Source: an uncultured Granulosicoccus sp.
GTDB lineage: Bacteria > Pseudomonadota > Gammaproteobacteria > Granulosicoccales > Granulosicoccaceae
NCBI GenBank assembly: GCA_937991945.1
Contig: CALKLO010000039.1
Coordinates: 1 to 64,000 of the forward strand
Direction: 5' to 3'
DNA length: 64,000 nt
Part shown: positions 29,194 through 37,775 of the stretch, one piece after another
Layout: each line of letters starts with the position of its first letter
Position numbering within the stretch: the first letter of the stretch is position 1
The notes under the pieces: model-generated
The model's database searches: none
What the model saw: only the letters and a program-made list of their open reading frames with translations
Told to the model about the DNA's origin: nothing
Translations under genes and position numbers: made by a program

Positions 29194-29228
29194 AATACAG
29201 CTGTCCCGACTGTTGTTGGAGAAATATT

Positions 29229-30098
29229 ATGAGTAACGCCCTGACTGTCAATAAAAATTCTATGCCTATTCCTGTCATCACCGATGACCTGAATAGCTAC
29301 CTGGCAAAAATTGCCAACATCAATCTTCTTAGCGTTGAGCAAGAGCAGGATCTCGCGCGGCGTTTACGCAACAACGAAGATCTCGATGCGGCTCGCCAGC
29401 TGGTTATGTCTCAACTCCGATTTGTTGTGCATATTGCCCGTACCTATAAAGGCTACGGCCTGCCCATGGCAGACCTAGTACAAGAAGGCAACATCGGCCT
29501 AATGAAGGCCGTTAAGCGCTTTGACCCTGATGTCGGTGTGCGCCTGATTTCTTTCGCTGTCCATTGGATCCGAGCTGAAATTCACGAGTATGTGATCAAG
29601 AACTGGCGCATCGTGAAAGTTGCTACTACCAAATCGCAGCGCAAATTATTCTTCAAACTGCGAAGCGCTAAAAAGCAACTCAATTGGTTTAGCCAAGAAG
29701 AAGTAGATGCGGTAGCTGCAGATTTAGGTGTCGACGCCAAAGTGGTTGTCGAGATGGAATCTCGCATGCACGGTCATGACACGGCCTTCGATGCTCCTCC
29801 AGGTGCTAACGAAGATCGCGTAAGTCTGTCTCCGTCTGAATCATTATTTCAGGATCAAGATGACCCATCAACGATTCTTGAACGTGAAGACGGCAGAAAC
29901 AACTCACACGACGGGTTGGCAGCGGGTTTTGAAATTTTGGATGACCGAAGCCGCACCATTTTACAAAGACGTTGGTTAGAGGACGAGAAATCGACTCTGC
30001 ATGAGCTCGCTGATGAATACGGTGTCTCTGCAGAACGAATTCGCCAAATCGAGAAAGCTGCTATGAAGAAAATTAAGACGCATCTCATGGCTGCCTAA
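29229..30098 (+). CDS. rpoH: RNA polymerase sigma-32 (heat shock) factor
   Basis: RpoH directs transcription of heat-shock genes. The 289-residue protein has region 2 motifs VQEGNIGLMKAVKRFDP and LISFAVHWIRAEIHEYV, the RpoH-specific box QRKLFFKLR (137-145), and a region 4 helix-turn-helix ending SAERIRQIEKAAMKKIK. The ATG at 29229 is chosen because GGAG lies seven to ten bases upstream and the product begins like other RpoH proteins; an upstream in-frame start at 29187 would lie inside the operator. Control by both CIRCE and a sigma-E-type promoter is suggested by the upstream region. Confidence 0.97.
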   Translation: MSNALTVNKNSMPIPVITDDLNSYLAKIANINLLSVEQEQDLARRLRNNEDLDAARQLVMSQLRFVVHIARTYKGYGLPMADLVQEGNIGLMKAVKRFDPDVGVRLISFAVHWIRAEIHEYVIKNWRIVKVATTKSQRKLFFKLRSAKKQLNWFSQEEVDAVAADLGVDAKVVVEMESRMHGHDTAFDAPPGANEDRVSLSPSESLFQDQDDPSTILEREDGRNNSHDGLAAGFEILDDRSRTILQRRWLEDEKSTLHELADEYGVSAERIRQIEKAAMKKIKTHLMAA

Positions 30099-30129
30099 TC
30101 GGTAACTGCCTATCGTTAGAAAGGTACAT

Positions 30130-30167
30130 AGCCATCTTCGACCACGCGTCGGAGGTGGCTTTTTAAT
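30130..30167 (+). terminator. Terminator of rpoH
   Basis: An imperfect stem pairs AGCCATCTTCGAC with GTCGGAGGTGGCT around a short CACGC loop and runs into TTTTAATTT. It begins 32 bases after the rpoH stop. Confidence 0.75.
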
Positions 30168-30220
30168 TTGCTTCCACAACGGTGCTGACAGACTTAAAAA
30201 GCATAACGATGAGGTGAACC

Positions 30221-30601
30221 ATGACAACGATTAGAATACACAAGCTCCTACCCATAGCGCTTGTGCTGTTCATCACGCAAACGTCGACACCCAGCTTCGC
30301 AGCTACACCTGCTTGGTGCACAGCGGACACCCTTACACCTGTGGAACAAACCATTTGCGACGATACAACCCTGTCTCAAGCGGATGCTCTTTTAGATCAG
30401 CTGTATCGGGCCGTATTAAGTTTTCGTGGGCTAGAAGGACACGAGGGTATGTGGCCCGGTGAAATTATTTCTGATCAGCGCGAGTGGATAGAACAACGCA
30501 ACACCCTTCAAGGACGAAGCGAGATTTTAGAAGCCTATAGCAATCGGATTCAAACACTGACGCAAGTGCTCAAACTACGCTGGCAACCGCTTAAGCCATA
30601 G
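30221..30601 (+). CDS. LprI-like (DUF1311) periplasmic protein
   Basis: A 126-residue protein with a signal peptide (cleavage near PSFAA) and a mature domain of the LprI/DUF1311 family: WCTADTLTPVEQTICDD, then LDQLYRAVL and SDQREWIEQRN. Family members include a mycobacterial lysozyme inhibitor, but most have no tested role. The usual second pair of cysteines of the domain is not apparent. It is a single gene following the rpoH terminator. Confidence 0.78.
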   Translation: MTTIRIHKLLPIALVLFITQTSTPSFAATPAWCTADTLTPVEQTICDDTTLSQADALLDQLYRAVLSFRGLEGHEGMWPGEIISDQREWIEQRNTLQGRSEILEAYSNRIQTLTQVLKLRWQPLKP

Positions 30602-30643
30602 TTGAGTTAGTCTTGATGATGAGCCTTGCTGCCAGAGTCATCC

Positions 30644-31126
30644 ATGAGTTCATTAAAGCCTAGCGTTAAGCAACACGAATATTCATCGACCATCACGTGG
30701 ACTGGCAACGCTGGAACAGGCACCAGCGCATACCGAGCCTACGAACGAACTTGGGATGTTATAACGCCGGGTAAGCCTGTCATACACTGCTCTAACGACC
30801 CATTGCTCGGTGGCAACCCCGACCTGCCGAACCCTGAAGATTTATTAATTAGTGCGGTATCAGCGTGCCATATGTTGTGGTATTTGCACCTAGCCAGCAC
30901 TGCTAACGTGATTGTGCAAGCTTATAGCGATGCGCCTGTCGCAATCGGGGAGATTGCTAGCAGCGGTGCGGGACGATTTATAAGCATCACCCTAAAACCG
31001 ACCATAGAGCTTGCAGGCAACACTGACGAATCTATCGCCAATGCCATTCATCAAGAGATCCATCAATATTGCTTTATCGCTAGGTCGCTGAATTTTCCAA
31101 TCGATATCGATGCTGAGTATGTGTGA
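30644..31126 (+). CDS. OsmC family protein
   Basis: A 160-residue protein of the OsmC/Ohr family, thiol peroxidases that reduce organic hydroperoxides. Recognisable parts are the TWTGNAGTGTSAYRAYERTW start, GNPDLPNPEDLLISAVSACHMLWYLHLA with a single cysteine in SAC, and a late HQYCFIARSLNFP with the second cysteine. The family's two active cysteines are therefore present, although the second lies in a shifted context. The ATG at 30644 gives a normal length; 30626 is an alternative. Confidence 0.83.
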   Translation: MSSLKPSVKQHEYSSTITWTGNAGTGTSAYRAYERTWDVITPGKPVIHCSNDPLLGGNPDLPNPEDLLISAVSACHMLWYLHLASTANVIVQAYSDAPVAIGEIASSGAGRFISITLKPTIELAGNTDESIANAIHQEIHQYCFIARSLNFPIDIDAEYV

Positions 31127-31229
31127 GACGGCATTTTAGACACACTAAGAAGAACAACGCACTGAACTGCACTAGCCACCCTGCTGTTAATTGGCTACGC
31201 ACCGCATAAGACGAACAACAGCTATACAA

Positions 31230-32132
31230 CTACTTCAGCGCAAACACAGCTTCCGCAGTCTTAGCTATTTTTAGCACAGACGAATGCCTAAGCTTTCGCT
31301 GTGGGGAAATTGCAATATACGTTTCGTGGACATCCTGCACAGACCCAATCTGCACAGCTCGAAAGCTTCTCTGCACATCATCAGCAATAACTTCGGGCGC
31401 TGGAAATACACCGAGACCTGCTTCTCCAAACGTTTTCATCAGAGCGCTGTCATCAAACTCCGCCGCTATATTGGGAGTAATTTCGTGTTCATCGAACCAA
31501 TGATCCAAGCTTCTTCGCAAAGCGCTCGACGCATTGGGTAACAAGACGGGAAGCTCTGCCAAAGAATGCGGAAAACCTTGGTCTAGAGAGTCACCCCAAC
31601 TTCTCGGTGCAAAAAAAGCAATATTGCTCGTGCCCAATACATGGTTATAGGCACGTACATTCAACTCAGTTGGAACCGGACGATCGGAGAGAATTAAATC
31701 CAATTTATGCACTGACAGATCGGCTAGCAATGCCTCTAACTTACCTTCCGTGCAAGACAATCGAGCCGGGTCTTCATCGCTCAGTGTGTCACCCAACAGA
31801 CGGCAGGCTACCAACTTAGGAAACGAATCTACGACACCCACCCTTAAAGCACGCGGGCTTTTCTGCGCGGTGGTGGACAGACGTTGTGTCAGAGCCATAC
31901 CCACAGAAAATATTTCGTCGGCATAACTTTGTACAACGCGTCCAGTGTCAGACAGTGTTAAGCCACGCCCCACCCGAATGAACAATGGTTCTCCAACCGC
32001 CTCTTCTAACAACTTAATTTGACCGCTGACAGTTTGGGGCGTTAAGTGAAGAACTTTTGCAGCTCTCGCCACACTACCTTCGCGGGCAACGGTATAAAAA
32101 TAAAGCAGATGGTTGTAGTTCAGATGACGCAT
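31230..32132 (-). CDS. nhaR: LysR-type transcriptional activator NhaR
   Basis: A 300-residue LysR regulator. Its N-terminal helix-turn-helix (LNYNHLLYFYTVAREGSV, AAKVLHLTPQTVSGQIKLLEE, FIRVGRGLTLSDTG) is distinctly NhaR-like; NhaR senses sodium and activates Na+/H+ antiporter genes in E. coli. The rest is a substrate-binding fold. It starts 38 bases after the stop of a Na+/Ca2+-type antiporter gene and is probably cotranscribed with it, the same antiporter-then-regulator order as nhaA-nhaR but with an unrelated antiporter. Confidence 0.85.
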   Translation of the reverse strand: MRHLNYNHLLYFYTVAREGSVARAAKVLHLTPQTVSGQIKLLEEAVGEPLFIRVGRGLTLSDTGRVVQSYADEIFSVGMALTQRLSTTAQKSPRALRVGVVDSFPKLVACRLLGDTLSDEDPARLSCTEGKLEALLADLSVHKLDLILSDRPVPTELNVRAYNHVLGTSNIAFFAPRSWGDSLDQGFPHSLAELPVLLPNASSALRRSLDHWFDEHEITPNIAAEFDDSALMKTFGEAGLGVFPAPEVIADDVQRSFRAVQIGSVQDVHETYIAISPQRKLRHSSVLKIAKTAEAVFALK

Positions 32133-32170
32133 AACAAACTACCCATGGTGATCGCCTACTACGACAATAT

Positions 32171-33112
32171 TCACTGCAATAGCAACGTCGTATAGACCAC
32201 GAAAGAGGCTAGCAGGGCACCTCCCATGATTCGAGAAATGTACCCCGGAAACCATGAGAGCACGGCTAGTACTAGCGTTAATCCAACCATAGTCAGTAGT
32301 GGCAAATTTCCCACCCCTGCGCTGTTTATAGGAGCAATTAGCCCACTGACACCCAACACTAATCCGATATTCATTAAGTTTGACCCTACGACGTTACCAA
32401 TCGCCATAGCGGTGTCACGCCTCGCAACAGCCAATACCGTGGCTGTTATTTCAGGCAAACCCGTACCGATTGAAGTAACCGTCAAGGCAACGACTGCATC
32501 AGGCACCTTAAAAATTTCAGCAAGCCCGACTCCACCCCAGATCAGGCCTTCAGCACCGATAATCAACAAAATAATACCGGCAAAGACCTGAGACGCACTG
32601 ATCCAGGAACTCTGCGCTTTAGCTTCGGCGACACTCGTACCCAGAGCCTCTTCCAGATCCGCAGGTGGGCCATCTACACGCATCGCCCACAACACACTAG
32701 CGACGGCTGATAGCAGTAGAATCAGACCCTCGGAGCGCCCTAAGTGCCCATCGATAAGGAAAAAATAGCCAAGCAAGGTCATGCCTATCATCAATGGCAG
32801 CTGATGGATCTTGATGGCTCGCTCGATGGTAAGCGGTAGGATAAGGGCGCCTAATCCCAACACTATGGCAAGGTTAACAACGTTTGAACCCACAACGTTG
32901 CCCGCGGCCATGTCTCCATAGCCTTGCATGGCGGCGCCAGCGCTGACGAACAGTTCGGGGGCACTGGTACCTAGTGATACCAACACAAACCCTATGATGG
33001 CTGCAGACCAGCCCAGCTTTGCGCCAATGGTTGTAGCGCCCTTGAGCAGCAAGTCACCGCCGAAATATAGGCCAACGCAACCACCGGCAATAGCCAGAAT
33101 ATAAAAAAGCAT
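32171..33112 (-). CDS. Calcium/sodium antiporter (CaCA family, YrbG-like)
   Basis: A 313-residue inner-membrane exchanger with about ten helices arranged as two inverted repeats. Both alpha repeats are clear: GTSAPELFVSAGAAMQG with GNVVGSNVVNLAIVLG, and GTGLPEITATVLAVA with GNVVGSNLMNIGLVLG. The conserved glutamates and asparagines of these repeats bind Na+ and Ca2+. It probably exports one ion in exchange for the other; direction cannot be told. The nhaR gene downstream suggests sodium-responsive expression. Confidence 0.92.
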   Translation of the reverse strand: MLFYILAIAGGCVGLYFGGDLLLKGATTIGAKLGWSAAIIGFVLVSLGTSAPELFVSAGAAMQGYGDMAAGNVVGSNVVNLAIVLGLGALILPLTIERAIKIHQLPLMIGMTLLGYFFLIDGHLGRSEGLILLLSAVASVLWAMRVDGPPADLEEALGTSVAEAKAQSSWISASQVFAGIILLIIGAEGLIWGGVGLAEIFKVPDAVVALTVTSIGTGLPEITATVLAVARRDTAMAIGNVVGSNLMNIGLVLGVSGLIAPINSAGVGNLPLLTMVGLTLVLAVLSWFPGYISRIMGGALLASFVVYTTLLLQ

Positions 33113-33178
33113 GGAGTTGACGTTCCTCTAAAAACTCGTCAGGGGTTTGCATTCGAGAAATACGATGCAATCGGCTAG

Positions 33179-33199
33179 GTTTTGCTTGAACAGCAAAAC
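33179..33199. repeat. Perfect inverted repeat between ctaB and the antiporter gene
   Basis: An 8-base perfect stem GTTTTGCT/AGCAAAAC with loop TGAAC lies in the 184-base gap 33113-33296 between two minus-strand genes. No long U-run follows on either strand, so termination of ctaB or a regulator site are both possible. Nothing else was recognised in the gap. Confidence 0.35.
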
Positions 33200-33296
33200 T
33201 TGCGCCCTACACAAGTGTCGACCAAAACTTTTGTCAGGAATAGTCGTGCTTTTCTACGAAATACATCGTTATTTCCGTACTAACGACGCAATCGCC

Positions 33297-34229
33297 TTAC
33301 GCTAACAAATAACGTACTACCGGTATGTAGTGATCTATCAGCATGATGCCGAATAGCCACATCAGGTAGTTGATGGAAAATACGAACGTCCGCATTGGCT
33401 GCTTTGTATCCGTGTCGTCAAACATCTTCCAAGAGTGGTACAGAAACATTGCACCTAATATCAACGCACCCGCCAAATACAGAGGCCCACTCATCCGGAT
33501 GAGATACGGCAAAATCGTGACGATAACCAACAGAACGGTGTACAAAAATATTTGAACACGCGTAAACGGAATGCCGTGAGTCACAGGCAACATAGGAATA
33601 TCGACCTTCGCGTAATCGTCACGTCTATGAATGGCCAGCGCCCAAAAATGGGGTGGCGTCCAAATAAAGACGATTAGAAACAACAACAACGCACCAGCGC
33701 CGACATCGTTAGTAACGGCAGCCCACCCCAACACTGGCGGCATTGCACCGGCGGCTCCACCGATTACGATATTTTGTGGCGTTGCCCGCTTCAGATATAC
33801 CGTGTACACAATGGCATAGCCGATCAAAGAGAAAAACGTCAATACAGCGGTCAGCGGGTTCACTAGAACAACTAGCATAACCATGGCAATTACACCTAGC
33901 AACACAGCAAATACCAAACACTGCCGAGTCGATAAAGCACCCTGCGGTATTGGCCGGTTTGCCGTGCGTTTCATAATCGCGTCAGTTCGCTGATCGATCA
34001 CATGGTTGATAGCTGCAGCCGAACTTGATGCCAAGCCGATACCCAAAAGACCAAAAAACGTCTCCTGCAAGGGTAACCAGAGCGGCAAAGCGAGTGCCAT
34101 TCCCACCAAAGCGGTGAAAACCAGCAATAGCACTACCTTAGGCTTAGTAATCTCTAAGTAGTCGCGCCAGTGCCGCATGGTATGGGCCAGCAGACCATCA
34201 GCAGAATTGGGTTGTGTTGTGGTTTTCAT
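33297..34229 (-). CDS. ctaB: Protoheme IX farnesyltransferase (heme O synthase)
   Basis: CtaB/CyoE attaches a farnesyl group to heme B to give heme O. The 310-residue protein has about nine helices and the prenyltransferase motif [19 protein letters not shown] with its paired aspartates, plus the loop [19 protein letters not shown] chose the ATG at 34229, with GGAAC upstream; a TTG at 34247 is possible. In related gammaproteobacteria heme A synthase lies between the SCO-like gene and this one; here only 52 bases separate them. Confidence 0.95.
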   Translation of the reverse strand: MKTTTQPNSADGLLAHTMRHWRDYLEITKPKVVLLLVFTALVGMALALPLWLPLQETFFGLLGIGLASSSAAAINHVIDQRTDAIMKRTANRPIPQGALSTRQCLVFAVLLGVIAMVMLVVLVNPLTAVLTFFSLIGYAIVYTVYLKRATPQNIVIGGAAGAMPPVLGWAAVTNDVGAGALLLFLIVFIWTPPHFWALAIHRRDDYAKVDIPMLPVTHGIPFTRVQIFLYTVLLVIVTILPYLIRMSGPLYLAGALILGAMFLYHSWKMFDDTDTKQPMRTFVFSINYLMWLFGIMLIDHYIPVVRYLLA

Positions 34230-34281
34230 GAAGTTCCGGCACGACAAAGGATCCAGCGCAATGCAGCGCTGGTGCAGAAAG

Positions 34282-34941
34282 TTACCCGATACGAGATACT
34301 TTTAACAGGTGTTTTACGTCTTTAAGCATCGATTTAGGGGGTAAATCTGGTGGGAATCGCAACATGATGTTGCCAAACGGGTCTATCAGGTAAATGGCAT
34401 TTTCCAAATTATCCATGCCGGCCTCAGCGGCTCTAACCTGATCACGTAGCGCAGCCTGTTCAGCTTCGGTACCCACTGCCACCATTAAGCCGGGATGCTC
34501 TGACAATAATTTCTCTGACAGTTGCGTAGGCGTCTCGACCAACACGGCCCTTTGGACGCGATCCATTCGATGATTCAGCGCTAGTCGCACCTGCCTCATG
34601 TGATAAAGATTGAGCTCACAGGCATCAGTGCACTCGCCTTCTGGCATGTACAGTAAGGTCCAGCTACCGCGAACCGTATCTAAATTTAATAGCTCTTCAC
34701 CCTCACCAAATGAAAATTCAGTGAGCGGCACAGCCGGCTCAATCAATTGCCCTCGTGAGGTATCGCCAATTTGCCCACCACTGCTGCGAACTAAATGCAG
34801 ATAAACACTGGCGAGTAGCAAAGGAATTGCGAATATAGCAATGATGAGAACCAATTTGATGCGCGAACGACGTCGGGCAGCCAAATCTATCTCTGGATAA
34901 TTTTCCTCACTCTTCATAGCTGGCTGTTTAGAATCGCTCAT
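34282..34941 (-). CDS. SCO-like thioredoxin-fold oxidase assembly protein
   Basis: A 219-residue membrane-anchored protein: a polar N-terminus, one helix (about residues 28-49) and a periplasmic thioredoxin-like domain. The potential redox or copper site is C-x3-C in [10 protein letters not shown], followed by a late [14 protein letters not shown]. It resembles the cox-locus hypothetical proteins found between surf1 and ctaA in Pseudomonas and is related to SCO1/SenC, which deliver copper to subunit II. A typical SCO1 histidine was not identified with confidence, so a copper role is inference. Confidence 0.72.
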   Translation of the reverse strand: MSDSKQPAMKSEENYPEIDLAARRRSRIKLVLIIAIFAIPLLLASVYLHLVRSSGGQIGDTSRGQLIEPAVPLTEFSFGEGEELLNLDTVRGSWTLLYMPEGECTDACELNLYHMRQVRLALNHRMDRVQRAVLVETPTQLSEKLLSEHPGLMVAVGTEAEQAALRDQVRAAEAGMDNLENAIYLIDPFGNIMLRFPPDLPPKSMLKDVKHLLKVSRIG

Positions 34942-34978
34942 TGTCTGTAAAACTCGTTTAATGTCTAACTGGCTAAGG

Positions 34979-35764
34979 CTAAGTATCGGTCGTCGCTTTG
35001 CTAAGGTTGCGCGTATTGACCACTAAAAAAATAATGGTCAGTGCAAAGGCCATAGCGAACCATTGAAAGGCATAACTATAGTGTTTAGCAGGACCCGATG
35101 CAGCAGGCTGCCAATTGGCTTGCAACCATTCAGGTCTTTGTGTGTAAACCTTGGAGTCGGTGCCGTTTACATCCACTGATTGTACTTGTACGACAACGGG
35201 TAAAACTGGCCCACCTAAAACATTCGATAGCAATTCGTAATCGAAGAACTGCAATATACGCGGCCAATCGCCGGATGTCTCGATTGCATCCCCGCTGGCA
35301 AAGCCTTTTGATGGCTGGGACAATAAGCCTTCGATGAAGAGTTCTTCAAGCAGCACATTTTCAGGTAACCCCACCTCGGGCAATTGCGCCCGTGTAGCCC
35401 CGGGCTCAACCCAACCTCTATTGATCAAGACCCAATAGCCGTCGTTAGACAACACAGGTGTAATGACTTCAAAACCTGCAACGGATGCGTGGGTCCGATT
35501 GTCCCACAAGAACTGCCTCTGCGAATCGTAGCGCCCTTCAATGGAGGCTCTTTGATACATGGCAGCCGCAGAATCTAGATCCGATAATTGTCCTATTGGG
35601 ACAGCCGCAGCATCTCTGGCCGTTAGTACAGCGTCCTGAAAAGAGACCTTGAGCGCAGCCCTCTCCAATTGCCATTGCCCCAGCATTAGCATGCATGACA
35701 ACACGGCTAGGTATAACGCCACAGCCCAGAGCTTGGGTGAAAACTGCCGATTACCAATACGCAT
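34979..35764 (-). CDS. SURF1 family cytochrome oxidase assembly protein
   Basis: A 261-residue protein with the SURF1 plan: an N-terminal helix (about residues 12-28), a periplasmic domain, and a C-terminal helix (about 236-252). Landmarks are GQWQLERAALK, QRASIEGRYD, FLWDNRTHASVAGFEVITP, VLINRGWVEPG and HYSYAFQWFAMAFAL. SURF1 aids heme A insertion into subunit I of aa3-type oxidases. It is divergent from the DUF2909 gene. Confidence 0.92.
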   Translation of the reverse strand: MRIGNRQFSPKLWAVALYLAVLSCMLMLGQWQLERAALKVSFQDAVLTARDAAAVPIGQLSDLDSAAAMYQRASIEGRYDSQRQFLWDNRTHASVAGFEVITPVLSNDGYWVLINRGWVEPGATRAQLPEVGLPENVLLEELFIEGLLSQPSKGFASGDAIETSGDWPRILQFFDYELLSNVLGGPVLPVVVQVQSVDVNGTDSKVYTQRPEWLQANWQPAASGPAKHYSYAFQWFAMAFALTIIFLVVNTRNLSKATTDT

Positions 35765-35781
35765 AGTGGTAACCTAGCCTC

Positions 35782-36093
35782 ATGCTACTAGTCAAAATTA
35801 TTGTCCTTATATTGCTCTTGTTTGTCATTATCAGCCTTTTCTCTGGGCTGTATTTCCTTGTGAAAGACAAAGGCCAGTCCAATCGCACCGTTAACGCATT
35901 AACCATGAGGATAGGCCTGTCCGTTGCAGCCATCATTGTAGTGTTGATCGCAGGCTTAACAGGCGTACTCGAAATTAACCCCAGCCCTCTTGACCCTCAG
36001 GCCGTTCAAACCCAACAAGCGCCCGATGCTAGCGCCCCTGCAGAGCCTTCCAAACCAGGAAGCGGCAGACGCCCAATCCAACCCAGCGACTAA
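35782..36093 (+). CDS. Twin transmembrane protein (DUF2909) of the cox locus
   Basis: A 103-residue protein with two hydrophobic helices (about residues 4-27 and 43-63) joined by SGLYFLVKDKGQSNRTVNALTMRIG, and a proline- and alanine-rich C-terminal tail. This is the DUF2909 protein that stands divergent to surf1 in oxidase loci of Pseudomonas and relatives. The tail is longer than usual. It probably aids oxidase assembly, which is not proven. Confidence 0.82.
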   Translation: MLLVKIIVLILLLFVIISLFSGLYFLVKDKGQSNRTVNALTMRIGLSVAAIIVVLIAGLTGVLEINPSPLDPQAVQTQQAPDASAPAEPSKPGSGRRPIQPSD

Positions 36094-36207
36094 TCATCAG
36101 GTAAACGTTGTAAGGCTACGTACAGCCTACTCGATACACTCGACCTTTATACGCACTGACTCACCATTCGTTTCAGGTCTAGGTATCGAAAACTCACTTA
36201 ATTCTTG

Positions 36208-36244
36208 ACAAAAAAAAGGGGCGAATCAATCGCCCCTTTTTTGT
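36208..36244. terminator. Bidirectional terminator between DUF2909 and coxC genes
   Basis: A perfect 16-base stem (ACAAAAAAAGGGGCGA with its complement) closes a five-base ATCAA loop. It carries a run of seven T on either strand, so it should end both the plus-strand DUF2909 transcript and the minus-strand oxidase operon. No gene was recognised in the rest of the gap 36094-36267. Confidence 0.92.
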
Positions 36245-36267
36245 GCCTGTCGTGTTCTAACGAATCA

Positions 36268-37140
36268 TTAGAACAGGTAAACAAAGATGAACAGTCCCAA
36301 CCAGACCACATCTACAAAGTGCCAGTACCAAGCGGCAGCTTCGAAAGCAAAGTGGTTTTCAGCACTGAAGTGGTTGCGCATGGCTCGAATCGCAACGACT
36401 AACAATATGACAGCGCCCATTGTGACGTGGAAACCGTGGAAACCGGTTAGCAAGAAGAACGTTGACCCGTAGATGCCACTGGTCAGCTTCAAGTTCAGAG
36501 CTGAATAGGCATGGATGTATTCTTCAATCTGCAGACCCATGAAGATGAAACCCAACGTCACGGTGGCTAACAACCAAAGGATGAAAGGCTTACGGTGTCC
36601 AGCACGGATAGCGTGATGCGCTAGCGTACATGTCACACCAGATGACAGTAGCAGCAAGGTGTTGATGAGCGGTAAACCGAACCAACCCATAGGCACGAAC
36701 TTACCGCCAACATCGCCAGGACCATTACTAGGCCAAACGTAGTCGTGTCCCGTATGAAGTACAGCGTTGGTCATTTCAGCACCGCCGCCGCCTAAACCAC
36801 CCAGCCATGGGCCAGAGAATGTACGAGCGTAAAACAACGCACCGAAGAATGCTGCGAAGAACATGACTTCAGAGAAGATGAACCACATCATGCAGAGTCT
36901 GAACGATGCATCTACTTGCGGGCTGTACGTACCTGCCTCACTCTCTTTGGCAACTAAACCGAACCAGCCAAACATCATGAAGATGGTAATGGCCATTCCT
37001 ATGAAGAACATTTCCTTGCCGAATGCGCCATCGTTTAGCCATGATGCAAATCCGAAAAAGAATATGAACAGGCCAATGGAACCCACGATGGGCCAGCGTG
37101 CATCGTGCGGGACGTAATAGCCAGTGGCAGCAGTACTCAT
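36268..37140 (-). CDS. ctaE: Cytochrome c oxidase subunit III
   Basis: Subunit III (290 residues, seven helices) stabilises the oxidase and its proton uptake. Landmarks include YYVPHDARWPIVGSIGLF at the N-terminus, MWFIFSEVMFFAAFFGALFY, WPSNGPGDVGGKFVPMGW, and TGFHGFHVTMGAV, with a WHFVDVVWLGLFIFVYLF end. It is the last gene of the ctaC-ctaD-small protein-ctaG-ctaE series. Confidence 0.97.
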   Translation of the reverse strand: MSTAATGYYVPHDARWPIVGSIGLFIFFFGFASWLNDGAFGKEMFFIGMAITIFMMFGWFGLVAKESEAGTYSPQVDASFRLCMMWFIFSEVMFFAAFFGALFYARTFSGPWLGGLGGGGAEMTNAVLHTGHDYVWPSNGPGDVGGKFVPMGWFGLPLINTLLLLSSGVTCTLAHHAIRAGHRKPFILWLLATVTLGFIFMGLQIEEYIHAYSALNLKLTSGIYGSTFFLLTGFHGFHVTMGAVILLVVAIRAMRNHFSAENHFAFEAAAWYWHFVDVVWLGLFIFVYLF

Positions 37141-37214
37141 GTCTGATCCTGTTTGAGCGCCTGTGCGCTCTGTTCGTCAAAAAAATAAATCACAAAGGTA
37201 TTCGTAAAATTGCC

Positions 37215-37775
37215 TTAGCTTTGATCCGGCGACCGGAAGAAAGTGTACGACAAAGTGACCCTGTCTACGTTAATCGGCAAATCGGGGTCAATAATAAACG
37301 TCAAAGGCATATCCTTTGACCCGTTTGGCTCAAAAGCTTGTCGAGTGAAGCAAAAACACTCGGTTTTATTGAAATATTTAGCAGCAGCAAAGGGCGAAAC
37401 ACTCGGTGTTGCCTGTGCTACAACGGGGCTGCTAGATAGGTTTTCGGCGTAATAGCTGGCTTGGTACATTTTGCCAGGTGTCACAGTCATCGTTTTTTCC
37501 ATGGGCTTGAAAATCCAAGAACCGCCCTGATTGATGCTGGCCACAAATTCAACAATAATTTCACGATCTTCAGCAACCAGCTCTGTTTGAGTAGCGTTTG
37601 CCTCAGCGACTGAAACCCTGCCAGTTTTCCCATTTAGCCCGGTGATATCACAAATGATGTCATACAAAGGCACCATCAAGTACCCAAAACCAAACATTGC
37701 AAAAGCTAGGCATAACATCTTGCCAGCCACTTTGGCGTGGGACTTACGAGGGGGATCAAACGGTAAATCACTCAT
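37215..37775 (-). CDS. ctaG: Cytochrome c oxidase assembly protein CtaG (Cox11)
   Basis: CtaG delivers copper to the CuB site of subunit I. The protein (186 residues from the ATG at 37775) has one N-terminal membrane helix with FGFGYLMVPLYDIICDITG, and the copper-binding C-F-C motif in TECFCFTRQAFEPNGSKDMP. The start at 37775 overlaps the stop of the 54-residue gene upstream (ATGA), which supports it over the longer in-frame start at 37829. Confidence 0.95.
   Translation of the reverse strand: MSDLPFDPPRKSHAKVAGKMLCLAFAMFGFGYLMVPLYDIICDITGLNGKTGRVSVAEANATQTELVAEDREIIVEFVASINQGGSWIFKPMEKTMTVTPGKMYQASYYAENLSSSPVVAQATPSVSPFAAAKYFNKTECFCFTRQAFEPNGSKDMPLTFIIDPDLPINVDRVTLSYTFFRSPDQS

Noticed and set aside
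33179-33199. Terminator of ctaB
   Set aside because: The hairpin is perfect but is followed by no U-run, and it lies upstream, not downstream, of ctaB on the minus strand.
34230-34281. Possible remnant of ctaA between the SCO-like gene and ctaB
   Set aside because: The gap is only 52 bases, too short to hold even a fragment that could be recognised.
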